DNA from: Phosphitispora fastidiosa
GTDB lineage: Bacteria; Bacillota; Thermincolia; Thermincolales; UBA2595
Assembly (NCBI RefSeq): GCF_019008365.1
Contig: NZ_JAHHUL010000002.1
Coordinates: forward strand, 1-64,000
Length of the DNA: 64,000 nucleotides
Direction: 5' to 3'
The number at the start of each line of letters is the position of its first letter. Positions within the stretch are counted from its first letter, which is position 1. Both the position numbers and the translations under genes were made by a program. This document shows positions 7,654 to 14,722 of the stretch, in pieces. A model generated the notes under the pieces. That model saw only the letters and a list, made by a program, of their open reading frames with translations. It searched no databases and was not told where the DNA came from.

Positions 7654-7723
7654 TTCAGTCTTCCACCTCCTCATTCATATTATATGAGGGAGGTTGTCAG
7701 AATGTGCAGGCAACTTTTAGCTT

Positions 7724-8527
7724 CTAACTAAATATTCCACCAAACAGTTCAATAATTTTAAACCTTACTTTTATGTTTTTATAATTTTCCTTACTGCTCT
7801 CATGTTTCCCAGAGTCCTTTTCAGGGTCCAGAAGTTCCACTTCAGGATCCTCTGGGCCTTTTTCCACCGAGCTCTGTTCATAAACTGCGGATGCAGTGAC
7901 CGCTTCCATAGCGAAAAAACCAGCCTCCGGTTCAGGTGCGCCCATTGACCTGGACACGTCTATAAAGCATAACGGCGGGAAAAGCACACACCACCAGTTT
8001 GCGCCCTGCCCGTGTCCAATAACAACCCTTACCGCTTCATAATTTCCGGCCGGGAGAGTCAGATCTCCGTAAGACTTCACCGGAAAATCAAAATTACCCA
8101 GCTGAACATTGACAGGGTAGTCTTCTCCCCAGGCCTTAACTTCCTCCGCAGCTATTGATTCGATTTCTTCAAGATGCCCCTGTGCAATTTTTCTGGCATC
8201 ATCAAGGTTTTTGGCCTTACTGAACTCAGAAGTCATTTCCCTTACAATAAGGTCCCTGACTTTTCTTTTCAGCGCCTGGTCACGTTCACTGTCACTATTG
8301 GCGATTACGTGAAACCTGATAAGATTATACTGGTTATATGCTTCGACACAGACACCGGCATCATTACCGGTAACAGGCTGGCCTGCTTTTACTGACAGGT
8401 CCGTTACGGTATCTGCCTGGGCTGTAATTTCGGCGCCGGCTGCAGCTAAAGTCAGCATTACCGCCAATACCACAATTGCCGCTGCCGTTACTGATACAGC
8501 GCCTATCTTCGTAAGTTTGCTCCGCAT
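7724..8527 (-). CDS. spoIIR: Stage II sporulation protein R
   Basis: A 267-residue secreted signalling protein. Residues 1-35 form a signal peptide or anchor. The body carries the SpoIIR domain (about 60-205) with the conserved Arg-Phe-His-Val-Ile-Ala-Asn-Ser-Asp-Ser block near 70-80 and Gly-Ala-Asn-Trp-Trp-Cys-Val-Leu-Phe-Pro-Pro-Leu-Cys near 175-188. In Bacillus it is made in the forespore under sigma-F and activates SpoIIGA in the mother cell to process pro-sigma-E. Both partners are in this window. The C-terminal 50 residues are acidic and poorly conserved. A good Shine-Dalgarno sequence (GGGAGGA) precedes the ATG. Confidence 0.92.
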   Translation of the reverse strand: MRSKLTKIGAVSVTAAAIVVLAVMLTLAAAGAEITAQADTVTDLSVKAGQPVTGNDAGVCVEAYNQYNLIRFHVIANSDSERDQALKRKVRDLIVREMTSEFSKAKNLDDARKIAQGHLEEIESIAAEEVKAWGEDYPVNVQLGNFDFPVKSYGDLTLPAGNYEAVRVVIGHGQGANWWCVLFPPLCFIDVSRSMGAPEPEAGFFAMEAVTASAVYEQSSVEKGPEDPEVELLDPEKDSGKHESSKENYKNIKVRFKIIELFGGIFS

Positions 8528-8621
8528 AAATTATTCCTCCCGTCTTCCTATCTCTCTCTGAATCTGCTCTAAATATATCTTTTTACATATATCTTTTCAC
8601 AAATTACCTTATTTTAATCTT

Positions 8622-9395
8622 TCACATGTGTTTTCTCATATGTTTTAGAGCAGCTTTTTCCAGGCGGGAGACCTGGGCCTGTGAAATGCCTATTTCATCG
8701 GCTACCTCCATCTGAGTCTTTCCTTCAAAAAATCTAAGTGAGAGAATCAATTTTTCCCGGTCACTGAGTTTGCGCATGGCTTCCCTTACGGAAATGCCTT
8801 CCAGCCAGTTCCCGTCCTGATTTTTTTCATCACTGATCTGGTCCATTACAAATATGGGGTCACCCCCGTCATGATAAATGGGCTCAAATAAGGAGATGGG
8901 CTCCTGAATGGCGTCCAGGGCAAAAACAACTTCTTCCCTGGGCATTTTAAGTTCGCCGGCTATTTCATTTATTGAAGGCTCCCTGGAATACCGGTTAACC
9001 AGACTGTCCCTGACCTGCAGCGCCTTATAGGCAACATCTCGGAGCGAGCGGGAAACCCGAATAGGGTTGTTATCTCGCAAATAGCGTCTTATCTCACCAA
9101 TAATCATTGGTACGGCATAAGTCGAAAACTTAACATTCTGACCCAGATCAAAGTTATCAATTGCCTTCATAAGTCCGATACAGCCTACCTGAAACAGGTC
9201 ATCAACATATTCGCCTCTGTTGGTGAATCGCTGAATCACACTGAGCACCAGCCTTAAGTTACCGTTAATCAGCTTGGAACGCGCACTTTTCTCACCGGCC
9301 TGCATGATTACGAACAACTCCCGCATTTCACTGCTGGTCAATACTGGTAGTTTCGATGTATTAACTCCACAAATTTCCACTTTGTTTATCATCAT
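8622..9395 (-). CDS. sigG: RNA polymerase sporulation sigma factor SigG
   Basis: Late forespore sigma factor. Regions 2.1-4.2 are intact: Asp-Leu-Phe-Gln-Val-Gly-Cys-Ile-Gly-Leu near residue 65, the -10 binding block Lys-Phe-Ser-Thr-Tyr-Ala, and the region 4.2 helix-turn-helix Gly-Ile-Ser-Gln-Ala-Gln-Val-Ser-Arg-Leu-Glu-Lys. The N-terminus Asn-Lys-Val-Glu-Ile-Cys-Gly-Val-Asn-Thr is diagnostic of SigG. The frame is open up to 9449, but the family N-terminus and an AAAGGG ribosome site point to the ATG at 9395 or 9392. A hairpin with a nine-T run lies between here and the divergent M50 gene. sigG is usually next to sigE; here three genes separate them. Confidence 0.94.
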   Translation of the reverse strand: MMINKVEICGVNTSKLPVLTSSEMRELFVIMQAGEKSARSKLINGNLRLVLSVIQRFTNRGEYVDDLFQVGCIGLMKAIDNFDLGQNVKFSTYAVPMIIGEIRRYLRDNNPIRVSRSLRDVAYKALQVRDSLVNRYSREPSINEIAGELKMPREEVVFALDAIQEPISLFEPIYHDGGDPIFVMDQISDEKNQDGNWLEGISVREAMRKLSDREKLILSLRFFEGKTQMEVADEIGISQAQVSRLEKAALKHMRKHM

Positions 9396-9447
9396 CAGCA
9401 TGACACCCTTTCCGGTTTCAGGTTCACAGTTCATTAGGATTATTGCC

Positions 9448-9476
9448 AAAAAAAAATGGGTTTATACACATAAACC
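9448..9476 (-). terminator. Terminator-like hairpin in the sigG leader
   Basis: Minus strand: perfect 7-bp stem GGTTTAT/ATAAACC (9459-9476) with loop GTGT, followed after two bases by nine T residues (9448-9456). No minus-strand gene lies just upstream, because the next gene is divergent. It is therefore either an attenuator in the sigG leader or a stop for readthrough antisense to the M50 gene. Confidence 0.6.
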
Positions 9477-9479
9477 TTT

Positions 9480-10445
9480 GTGCCGTTCGGCAAAGTAAAG
9501 TTAACAGAAAAGAGGTTCCTCCGGTTAAGATGTCGAAATGTGAATCTACAAAAACTTCTATCAACCATAAGGCAGGTTTTTGACTTGGATAAAGAGTTTA
9601 CCGCCCCCGCGGAAAATGATATTTTACCTGAAAATGAAATAAAGCAGCAGCAGGAAGCTCCAAACGGCACTGGACACCCTGGAAACAGGCAAAAAAACAA
9701 GAAGGGTATCTGGGCCCTTCTTGGCGCTTTGCTGCTGCTCCTGGGGAAACTAAAATACCTCCTGGTTTTTCTGAAATTTGGCAAATTCCTGACCACCTTT
9801 GGCTCCATGCTCCTTATGGTCTGGGTGTATGCCAACTTTTATGGCTGGATTTTTGCCGTTGGGTTCGTGCTGTTGATTTTCGTTCATGAAATGGGGCATT
9901 TTCTTACCGCCAAATTCGTTGGCCTCAATGTATCTGCCCCTGTATTCATCCCCTTTTTGGGGGCCTTTATTGCCATGAAAGACCATCCGGCTGATGCCGT
10001 TACCGAAGCCAAAGTAGCTATGGGAGGGCCGCTTGTAGGCAGTATGGGAGCATTTTTATGTGCTGCCATGTACCCCCTGTCAGGCCAGGATTTCTGGCTG
10101 GCTCTCGCATATTCAGGATTTATGATTAACCTATTTAACCTGATACCATTCCACCCACTTGACGGGGGACGCATCGTGTCAGCTATCTCCCCAAAAATGT
10201 GGCTGGTGGGGATTCCGCTTGTCATAGCTGCTGCCTTCAAGTTTTTTAACCCGATTCTTTTCCTGCTCCTCATCCTGGGCTTAACCCAGATATACCGCCA
10301 GTGGAAATCACCCAATCCGGAATACTATAATACTCCTCTAACCACCAGGGCAGCCTTTGCCGGTCTTTACTTCGGCCTGCTGATTATCCTTGGTATCGGC
10401 ATGAAGCTCGTTCTTGATTATCACTCTATTTTGATAAGCGGTTGA
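9480..10445 (+). CDS. Site-2 protease family (M50) membrane metalloprotease
   Basis: A 321-residue integral membrane zinc protease. His-Glu-Met-Gly-His at 136-140 supplies two zinc ligands and the catalytic glutamate. Asn-Leu-Ile-Pro-Phe-His-Pro-Leu-Asp-Gly-Gly-Arg at 220-231 supplies the third ligand (Asp228). Five to six hydrophobic segments follow residue 77; the first 75 residues are soluble and variable. The GTG at 9480 sits beside a hairpin and lacks a clear ribosome site. A TTG at 9585, preceded by AGGCAGG, is an alternative. Such proteases cut within membranes, often releasing sigma or anti-sigma factors (SpoIVFB, RseP). Its place between sigE and sigG is suggestive, but the SpoIVFB-specific CBS domain is absent. 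It is the only plus-strand gene in this block. Confidence 0.88.
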   Translation: MPFGKVKLTEKRFLRLRCRNVNLQKLLSTIRQVFDLDKEFTAPAENDILPENEIKQQQEAPNGTGHPGNRQKNKKGIWALLGALLLLLGKLKYLLVFLKFGKFLTTFGSMLLMVWVYANFYGWIFAVGFVLLIFVHEMGHFLTAKFVGLNVSAPVFIPFLGAFIAMKDHPADAVTEAKVAMGGPLVGSMGAFLCAAMYPLSGQDFWLALAYSGFMINLFNLIPFHPLDGGRIVSAISPKMWLVGIPLVIAAAFKFFNPILFLLLILGLTQIYRQWKSPNPEYYNTPLTTRAAFAGLYFGLLIILGIGMKLVLDYHSILISG

Positions 10446-10466
10446 TTTCTAAAAGACTCTCCCTGT

Positions 10467-10787
10467 CTATACCTGTACCAGCGCCATTACCGCCATACCT
10501 ACTAAAAGGGTCCAGACCAGGCTCCGTGTCTTTATGGCAACTCCGAAAGCCGGAACTGCAGCCACCAGATAACTGTTGGCAAAGCTTATTGACAGACCGC
10601 TTTCAGGCATTAAGATTGCCGGTGCTATTATGGCCGCCAGGACAGCTGCCGGGACGAAACCCAGCCACCAGATAACCGGCTCCGGTATCTTAAGCTTGCT
10701 TAAAATAACCATAGGGAACATCCTGGGGAGGTAATTCACCAGCCAGAGCCCAAGTATCAATAGGTAGATTTTTGTCTGTTCCGGCAC
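10467..10787 (-). CDS. azlD: Branched-chain amino acid exporter small subunit, AzlD family
   Basis: A 106-residue protein with four hydrophobic segments, matching AzlD. The Leu-Pro-Arg segment in its first helix region is a family hallmark. With AzlC it forms a two-component exporter for branched-chain amino acids and analogues. The start overlaps the 3' end of azlC by 31 bp, so translation is coupled. It ends 21 bp from the convergent M50 protease gene. Confidence 0.88.
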   Translation of the reverse strand: MPEQTKIYLLILGLWLVNYLPRMFPMVILSKLKIPEPVIWWLGFVPAAVLAAIIAPAILMPESGLSISFANSYLVAAVPAFGVAIKTRSLVWTLLVGMAVMALVQV

Positions 10788-11449
10788 AGAATCACCCCAA
10801 TCGTTGCTGCTACCACTGTGGCAGCAATAATGTTGGCACTGTTTCTGGTAAACAGGGTCAAAACTGTGGAAACCAAACCCGAAATCACTGCAACCCAGAG
10901 AGTATTCCGGTCTTTAACCTGCCATATAAGCAGGGCAATAAACATTGCGGGCAGGGCAAAATTTACCCCAAAGCGGTCAATATTGGGAATTAGATTACCT
11001 ACGGCAGCGCCAAGTGCGGAATTTACCGTCCAGGAAAGGTGGGAAAAAATATTGACTCCCAGTATGAAATCCCGGTCTGCCTCTCTACGGTCAAATTCAG
11101 CCATGTTTACTGCAAATGTCTCATCAGTAATCCCGAAGGCCAGAACTGCCTGTACGATACTTGGCATCTTCCTGACAGCCGGAGCCATAGAGGCGCTGAA
11201 AAGCAGGTATCTGAGGTTGACCAGAAAATTGGTCAGCAGTATTGCGGGAATGCCAACACCGGCGCTCAGCAGACCGACTGCTATAAACTGGCCGGAACCT
11301 GTAAATGAAGTAAGTGACATTAAAGCCGTTTGCATAACAGTAAGCCCCTTTTCCCTGGCAATTACACCAAACGCCAGGCCAAGGGGCATGTAGCCAACCA
11401 TTATGGGAACAGATTTTTTGGCGCCTTCAAAAAAGCTTGCCTTGCTCAT
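10757..11449 (-). CDS. azlC: Branched-chain amino acid exporter large subunit, AzlC family
   Basis: A 230-residue membrane protein with five to six hydrophobic segments. The N-terminal Pro-x-Met-x-Gly-Tyr-x-Pro-Leu-Gly-Leu-Ala-Phe-Gly block and the later Ser-Gly-Gln-Phe segment are typical of AzlC. It pairs with the overlapping azlD. In Bacillus the pair confers 4-azaleucine resistance and exports branched-chain amino acids. It interrupts the usual sigE-sigG adjacency and has no evident sporulation role, so it is probably an insertion into the cluster. Confidence 0.88.
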   Translation of the reverse strand: MSKASFFEGAKKSVPIMVGYMPLGLAFGVIAREKGLTVMQTALMSLTSFTGSGQFIAVGLLSAGVGIPAILLTNFLVNLRYLLFSASMAPAVRKMPSIVQAVLAFGITDETFAVNMAEFDRREADRDFILGVNIFSHLSWTVNSALGAAVGNLIPNIDRFGVNFALPAMFIALLIWQVKDRNTLWVAVISGLVSTVLTLFTRNSANIIAATVVAATIGVILCRNRQKSTY

Positions 11450-11536
11450 GCAATCATCCCTGTCTATGATTTAAGCCAATATCTCCTTTTCTATGAACTA
11501 ATATTTTAGTTTCTACATTATGTTTACTTTTTCCTG

Positions 11537-12262
11537 CTACTCCATGCGGTGGATTTCCTTGCGCAGTCTTTTGAGTATCCTTTTTTCCAGGCGGGATATA
11601 TAAGACTGCGAGATTCCCAACATATCGGCGACCTCTTTCTGGGTCTTTTCCATCCCGTCCGCGAGGCCAAAACGGAGTTCCATAATCCTGCGCTCCCGCC
11701 CATTGAGCTTGTGCAGCGCCAGGTTCAGCAGCTTCTTGTCGACTTCCTCTTCCAGGCATTTATAAATGATATCATTTTCAGTACCCAGGACATCTGATAA
11801 TAACAGTTCATTACCGTCCCAGTCGATATTCAGAGGTTCGTCAAAGGAAACTTCTGACCTTGTTTTACTATTTCTTCTGAGATACATCAGTATCTCATTT
11901 TCAATACAACGTGAAGCATAGGTAGCCAGTTTAATCTTTTTTTCCGGGTCAAAGGTGTTTACAGCTTTTATCAGGCCTATAGTACCGATAGAAACTAAAT
12001 CCTCTATTCCAACACCCGTATTCTCAAACTTCCTCGCTATATATACCACGAGCCTGAGATTGCGTTCAATAAGAACACTCTTTACCGTCTTATCACCTGA
12101 TTCCAGCCTTGAAATAAGAAATGATTCCTCATCAATAGACAATGGAGGCGGCAAGGCCTCACTGCTGCCAACATAGTGCACCTCTGACTTTAACCCCAGT
12201 TTCAAAAACAACCTGAGTAGTTTCAATCTTACCAGCCATTTAAACCGCATAAACTTGTTCAA
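11537..12262 (-). CDS. sigE: RNA polymerase sporulation sigma factor SigE, pro-form
   Basis: Mother-cell sigma factor, 241 residues. The first about 28 residues are a basic, amphipathic pro-sequence (Phe-Lys-Trp-Leu-Val-Arg-Leu-Lys) removed by SpoIIGA. After it comes the family block [10 protein letters not shown]. Region 2 ([10 protein letters not shown]) and region 4.2 ([11 protein letters not shown]) are intact. The start is the TTG at 12262, 10 bp after AGGAGG, or the ATG at 12250. It lies 22 bp downstream of its protease gene spoIIGA, forming the classical spoIIG operon. Confidence 0.95.
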   Translation of the reverse strand: MNKFMRFKWLVRLKLLRLFLKLGLKSEVHYVGSSEALPPPLSIDEESFLISRLESGDKTVKSVLIERNLRLVVYIARKFENTGVGIEDLVSIGTIGLIKAVNTFDPEKKIKLATYASRCIENEILMYLRRNSKTRSEVSFDEPLNIDWDGNELLLSDVLGTENDIIYKCLEEEVDKKLLNLALHKLNGRERRIMELRFGLADGMEKTQKEVADMLGISQSYISRLEKRILKRLRKEIHRME

Positions 12263-12284
12263 ATCACCCTAACCTCCTCTTTAT

Positions 12285-13217
12285 TCAGGCTGTCATCCTG
12301 TCAAGCACCTCCGGATGCAGAAGCGCCTTATAGGACCCTTCAGGACTAAGCTGACGGTGATATACACCAACTATTACATTTCTGACACTGACCGGCTCAG
12401 CCCCATTCCACACCTCCACCCCGTCCGGGCGGAATCCTATCAGCATACCATGTTCTTCCCCCAGGGAACAGAATGGGATAACTCTAAACCTGGTAACCCA
12501 TGGAGTGTTAGACAGAGAACTCAGAAGTGCCATCAAATCAGGGTCTCGGCAGTCTTCGAAGGCCATCCGCACTTCAGCAGGAAACAGGCCCCTGAGAGCA
12601 CTGTACTCAACCACTATCACAGGAATCCTGCTTAAAGGGTCCTGCAGTTGGTTCCCAGTGTCAATCAGGGCATCGACGGTGACCTCAGAATCGCCAAATA
12701 TCACCTTCACAGATACCCTGAACAGATCCCGAGCCATCCTGGTCTGAATAATTCTTCCGGCAAACCGGGTCAGCAGCAGGTATAAAACCACTGTCACCAT
12801 TAATCCGGGCAAAAAATAACCTGCCACCTGGCGGGAAATGTCGGTAATCTGGTTGTGATACGGACTTGTTCTGAAGGAGTAAAGTACTCCAAGAAACAAG
12901 CCTCCAAGAGAAAAAGAAATAATATAGAACGTGGTTAGTGTAGAAATAAACCTTTTCAGGCTTAGCGGTGCGAATACCACAGCAAACATGAATACCGAGA
13001 ACGCTGTTTTTAACCACAGGGAATGCAGAATTCCCAGTTGTGGGAAGGCTGCGGCACCCGAATATAGCGCCCCGGTTAAGGCTCCGGCAGCTATTCTCTG
13101 CCATCGGGTGGTGATCTTACTAAACCTGGCTGTCCCCCACAGTATAAGTCCGTTCATTAGCAAACTGACAGCAAAGGCAATGTCCGGGTAGACATACACT
13201 ACTGTTTGGACCCCCAT
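12285..13217 (-). CDS. spoIIGA: Sigma-E processing peptidase SpoIIGA
   Basis: A 310-residue membrane-embedded aspartic protease that cleaves pro-sigma-E in the mother cell at the sporulation septum. Five hydrophobic segments occupy about residues 8-150. The cytoplasmic protease domain follows, with Asp-Thr-Gly-Asn at 186-189, equivalent to the catalytic Asp183 site in Bacillus. SpoIIR, the activating signal, is encoded 5 kb away. First gene of the spoIIG operon. The promoter at 13349-13381 has the unusually wide spacer seen at Bacillus spoIIG, and the 130-bp leader contains a possible attenuator. Confidence 0.93.
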   Translation of the reverse strand: MGVQTVVYVYPDIAFAVSLLMNGLILWGTARFSKITTRWQRIAAGALTGALYSGAAAFPQLGILHSLWLKTAFSVFMFAVVFAPLSLKRFISTLTTFYIISFSLGGLFLGVLYSFRTSPYHNQITDISRQVAGYFLPGLMVTVVLYLLLTRFAGRIIQTRMARDLFRVSVKVIFGDSEVTVDALIDTGNQLQDPLSRIPVIVVEYSALRGLFPAEVRMAFEDCRDPDLMALLSSLSNTPWVTRFRVIPFCSLGEEHGMLIGFRPDGVEVWNGAEPVSVRNVIVGVYHRQLSPEGSYKALLHPEVLDRMTA

Positions 13218-13283
13218 TTCGCCACCACCATATTATGTAATTTCATAGTAACATTATATGTTAGTCCTTCATGGTATATGATT

Positions 13284-13337
13284 AAAAACCTTAGCTTTGC
13301 TAAGCGCCTTCAGATTATCCTTTGACCAAGCTTAGCG
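13284..13337 (-). promoter_or_regulatory. Possible attenuator in the spoIIGA leader
   Basis: Between the promoter and spoIIGA the minus strand contains CTTAGC-AAA-GCTAAG (13290-13304) followed by GTTTTTAAT, a weak terminator. Just upstream, CGCTAAGC (13330-13337) can pair over 7 bp with the GCTTAGC that forms the terminator's left arm (13299-13305). The two pairings exclude each other, the arrangement expected of an antiterminator/terminator switch. The stems are short, so this is a hypothesis. Confidence 0.4.
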
Positions 13338-13348
13338 TTATCCTATTC

Positions 13349-13382
13349 ATTATACAATGCCTCTAAATAGAAATTTGTCAAT
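13349..13382 (-). promoter_or_regulatory. spoIIG promoter with 21-bp spacer and a Spo0A-type box
   Basis: Minus strand: perfect -35 TTGACA (13376-13381) and perfect -10 TATAAT (13349-13354) separated by 21 bp. Bacillus spoIIG is known for a 22-bp spacer that makes it dependent on phosphorylated Spo0A. On the plus strand the -35 overlaps TTTGTCAAT (13374-13382), 8 of 9 bases of the 0A box TTTGTCRAA. The transcript would start about 125 bp upstream of spoIIGA. Confidence 0.75.
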
Positions 13383-13397
13383 AGATGCATCAGGCAC

Positions 13398-13432
13398 AAA
13401 AAAATCTCTCGCCTTTTTCTGCGGGTGAGAGT
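13398..13432 (-). terminator. Terminator isolating spoIIG from the accessory region
   Basis: Minus strand: CTCTC-ACCCGC/GGCG-AGAG stem (about 13406-13432) followed by ATTTTTTTG (13398-13405). It lies upstream of the spoIIG promoter and would stop transcripts arriving from the mobile-element region. Confidence 0.7.
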
Positions 13433-13678
13433 ACATTTTTCGCAGTATGGGAGCCGTCCGTAATCTAATGGGGGCTGCTTATTTTTGACTTTAACGTAAG
13501 AAGCGGCAGATATATTCCTCCGGGATGGCTACAACTCAGCCGGCATGCTGCTCCCGCATTCCGTGCGGGTCGCAGGCCGGCTGACGTCAGACTGTGTGAA
13601 AACCTCTTTTTTATTAACATAAAACGACATTTATGATATAATTTAACTATAGTAGATTCAAGGGGGATGTGTTGTTTT

Positions 13679-13984
13679 ATGAGATATGTAGAGGGTACAG
13701 ACAGAAATCAGCTCATCTTTTTTCCGGATAGAATAGACGATTATATAAGTGAAGATAATCCGATAAGAGTCCTTGATCAATTTGTTGCGGTTTTGGATAT
13801 AAAGGAATTAGGCTTTACTAAAGCTGTTCCGGCCAATACTGGGCGATTAGCATATAACCCAAAAGATCTGCTCAAGCTATATCTATATGGTTATATAAAC
13901 AGGATACGCTCTTCCCGAAAACTCGAAACAGAAGCTGGAAGAAATTTAGAATTGATGTGGCTTCTAGGAAAACTCAAACCTTAG
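13679..13984 (+). pseudogene. IS1182-family transposase, N-terminal fragment
   Basis: Encodes about 101 residues that match the conserved N-terminus of IS1182 transposases (DUF772): Arg-Asn-Gln-Leu-Ile-Phe-Phe-Pro, Asp-Asp-Tyr-Ile, and Leu-Lys-Leu-Tyr-Leu-Tyr-Gly-Tyr-Ile-Asn-Arg-Ile-Arg-Ser-Ser-Arg. It stops right after Leu-Trp/Leu-Leu-Gly-Lys-Leu-Lys-Pro, where full-length members (450-550 residues) continue into the DDE catalytic core. The DDE domain is absent. A TATAAT-like box near 13635 precedes the gene. Confidence 0.85.
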
Positions 13985-14061
13985 GTAGAGGCCTCTTTGG
14001 CTTTTTTTGCGTATAATTTCAAAAGGGTATTAACTATCTTAGGAGTTAAAGAAATAAGACA

Positions 14062-14106
14062 AAGGCTAGCGTTACTTATGTAGATAACGCTAGCCTTAAT
14101 TTTTTA
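14062..14106 (+). terminator. Strong intrinsic terminator inside the IS remnant
   Basis: Perfect 13-bp stem AAGGCTAGCGTTA/TAACGCTAGCCTT (14062-14074 and 14085-14097), 10-nt loop, then AATTTTTTATT. It would end the transposase transcript and, being symmetric, might also act on the minus strand. Confidence 0.85.
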
Positions 14107-14280
14107 TTGTCTTGAAAAATCACAAATACGATTAACACCATATGCAAAATTTGATGAGTTGCGATTAAATGCTTAGTTTAGCGATGGTTTATGGATGGGT
14201 TTTCACACAGTCTGACGTCAGACTCATCCCTCCGGAACACATCTGCCACTTCTTAAATATATCCCAAGTATAGTAAAAGG

Positions 14281-14395
14281 TACAGCAGTTCACTCTCCTG
14301 ATCCCACATCTCACCTGTATAGCCAAAGGTGTTATGCAGCATATTCTTGCCGTCCTGTGACAGCTGGCTGTTCCCCGGTGCAGGGTTACCGTAAA
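14281..14395 (-). pseudogene. Fragment of an RHS core domain
   Basis: About 38 codons on the minus strand encode Pro-Ala-Pro-Gly-Asn-Ser, Leu-Ser-Gln-Asp-Gly, then His-Asn-Thr-Phe-Gly-Tyr-Thr-Gly-Glu and Gln-Glu-Ser-Glu-Leu-Leu-Tyr. This matches the intact RHS gene at 16561-16690 at about 85-90 % DNA identity. It has no start or continuation. It is a relic of a second RHS gene or of a partial duplication, cut by the palindromic element on one side and the intron fragment on the other. Confidence 0.85.
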
Positions 14396-14399
14396 TGCC

Positions 14400-14657
14400 G
14401 GGCTTCTCCGGTTAAGTGTAATTGCCTGAGTCTGAAACCATCCGTCCTAACTCCCCAGATTATCCAGCTTTCGGGCTTTCCCATTTCTTGCAGGGTTACC
14501 CATCCGGAGAGCCAACCTCGGTTCGCTTCCGCTATGTTCCAGTCTCCCCCTTCAGCTTCCTTCAGACCCCACCGTTAGCCAGTGACGCCCTTGCTTACGG
14601 GTTATCTTCCCGCTGGTTAGGTGATAGGGTTTCTTTCAACCCATCGGCCCGGTACAC
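14400..14657 (-). mobile_element. Group II intron fragment, 5' domain I
   Basis: Read on the minus strand from 14657, the sequence begins GTGTACCGGGC, close to the GUGYG 5' end of group II introns. It proceeds through the conserved CGTAAGCAAGGGCGTC and GGGGTCTGAAGGAAGC blocks that I recognise from group IIC domain I (Oceanobacillus type). Domains II-VI and any reverse transcriptase are missing. The 5' end lies 18 nt after the hairpin of the terminator at 14671-14706. Group IIC introns typically insert after such terminators, so the site fits. Confidence 0.7.
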
Positions 14658-14670
14658 ATGCCGGACGAAC

Positions 14671-14706
14671 AAAAACCCTCAAACGACTAATCTAGCCCCT
14701 TGAGGG
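14671..14706 (-). terminator. Terminator of the DUF5050 lipoprotein gene
   Basis: Minus strand: CCCTCAA/TTGAGGG arms (14700-14706 and 14676-14682) with an 17-nt loop, followed by TTTTTG. It lies 17 bp beyond the gene's stop codon. Confidence 0.7.
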
Positions 14707-14722
14707 AAAATATAAAAACCTT

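Larger units (their letters stand above)
13591..14211 (+). mobile_element. IS1182-family remnant with intact inverted ends
   Basis: Terminal inverted repeats ACTGTGTGAAAACC (13591-13604) and its complement (14198-14211) are perfect. Each end is flanked by the 10-bp palindrome CTGACGTCAG (13581-13590 and 14212-14221), which looks like a target duplication. The 621-bp interior holds only the first 102 codons of an IS1182-type transposase and a strong terminator, so about 1 kb is deleted. With both ends intact it could still move if a related transposase is supplied in trans. Confidence 0.75.
13498..14257. repeat. Palindromic element carrying an inserted IS remnant
   Basis: The sequence beginning AAGAAGCGGCAGATATATTC at 13499 recurs in inverted form, with a few changes, ending near 14256 (AAGAAGTGGCAGATGTGTTC on the minus strand). 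The roughly 30-bp arms are about 85 % identical. Inside the left arm, CAGCCGGC/GCCGGCTG (about 13536-13582) closes another hairpin, and CTGACGTCAG, a perfect palindrome, flanks the IS on both sides. Without the IS the locus would be a small miniature-element-like palindrome of about 140 bp. Confidence 0.6.
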
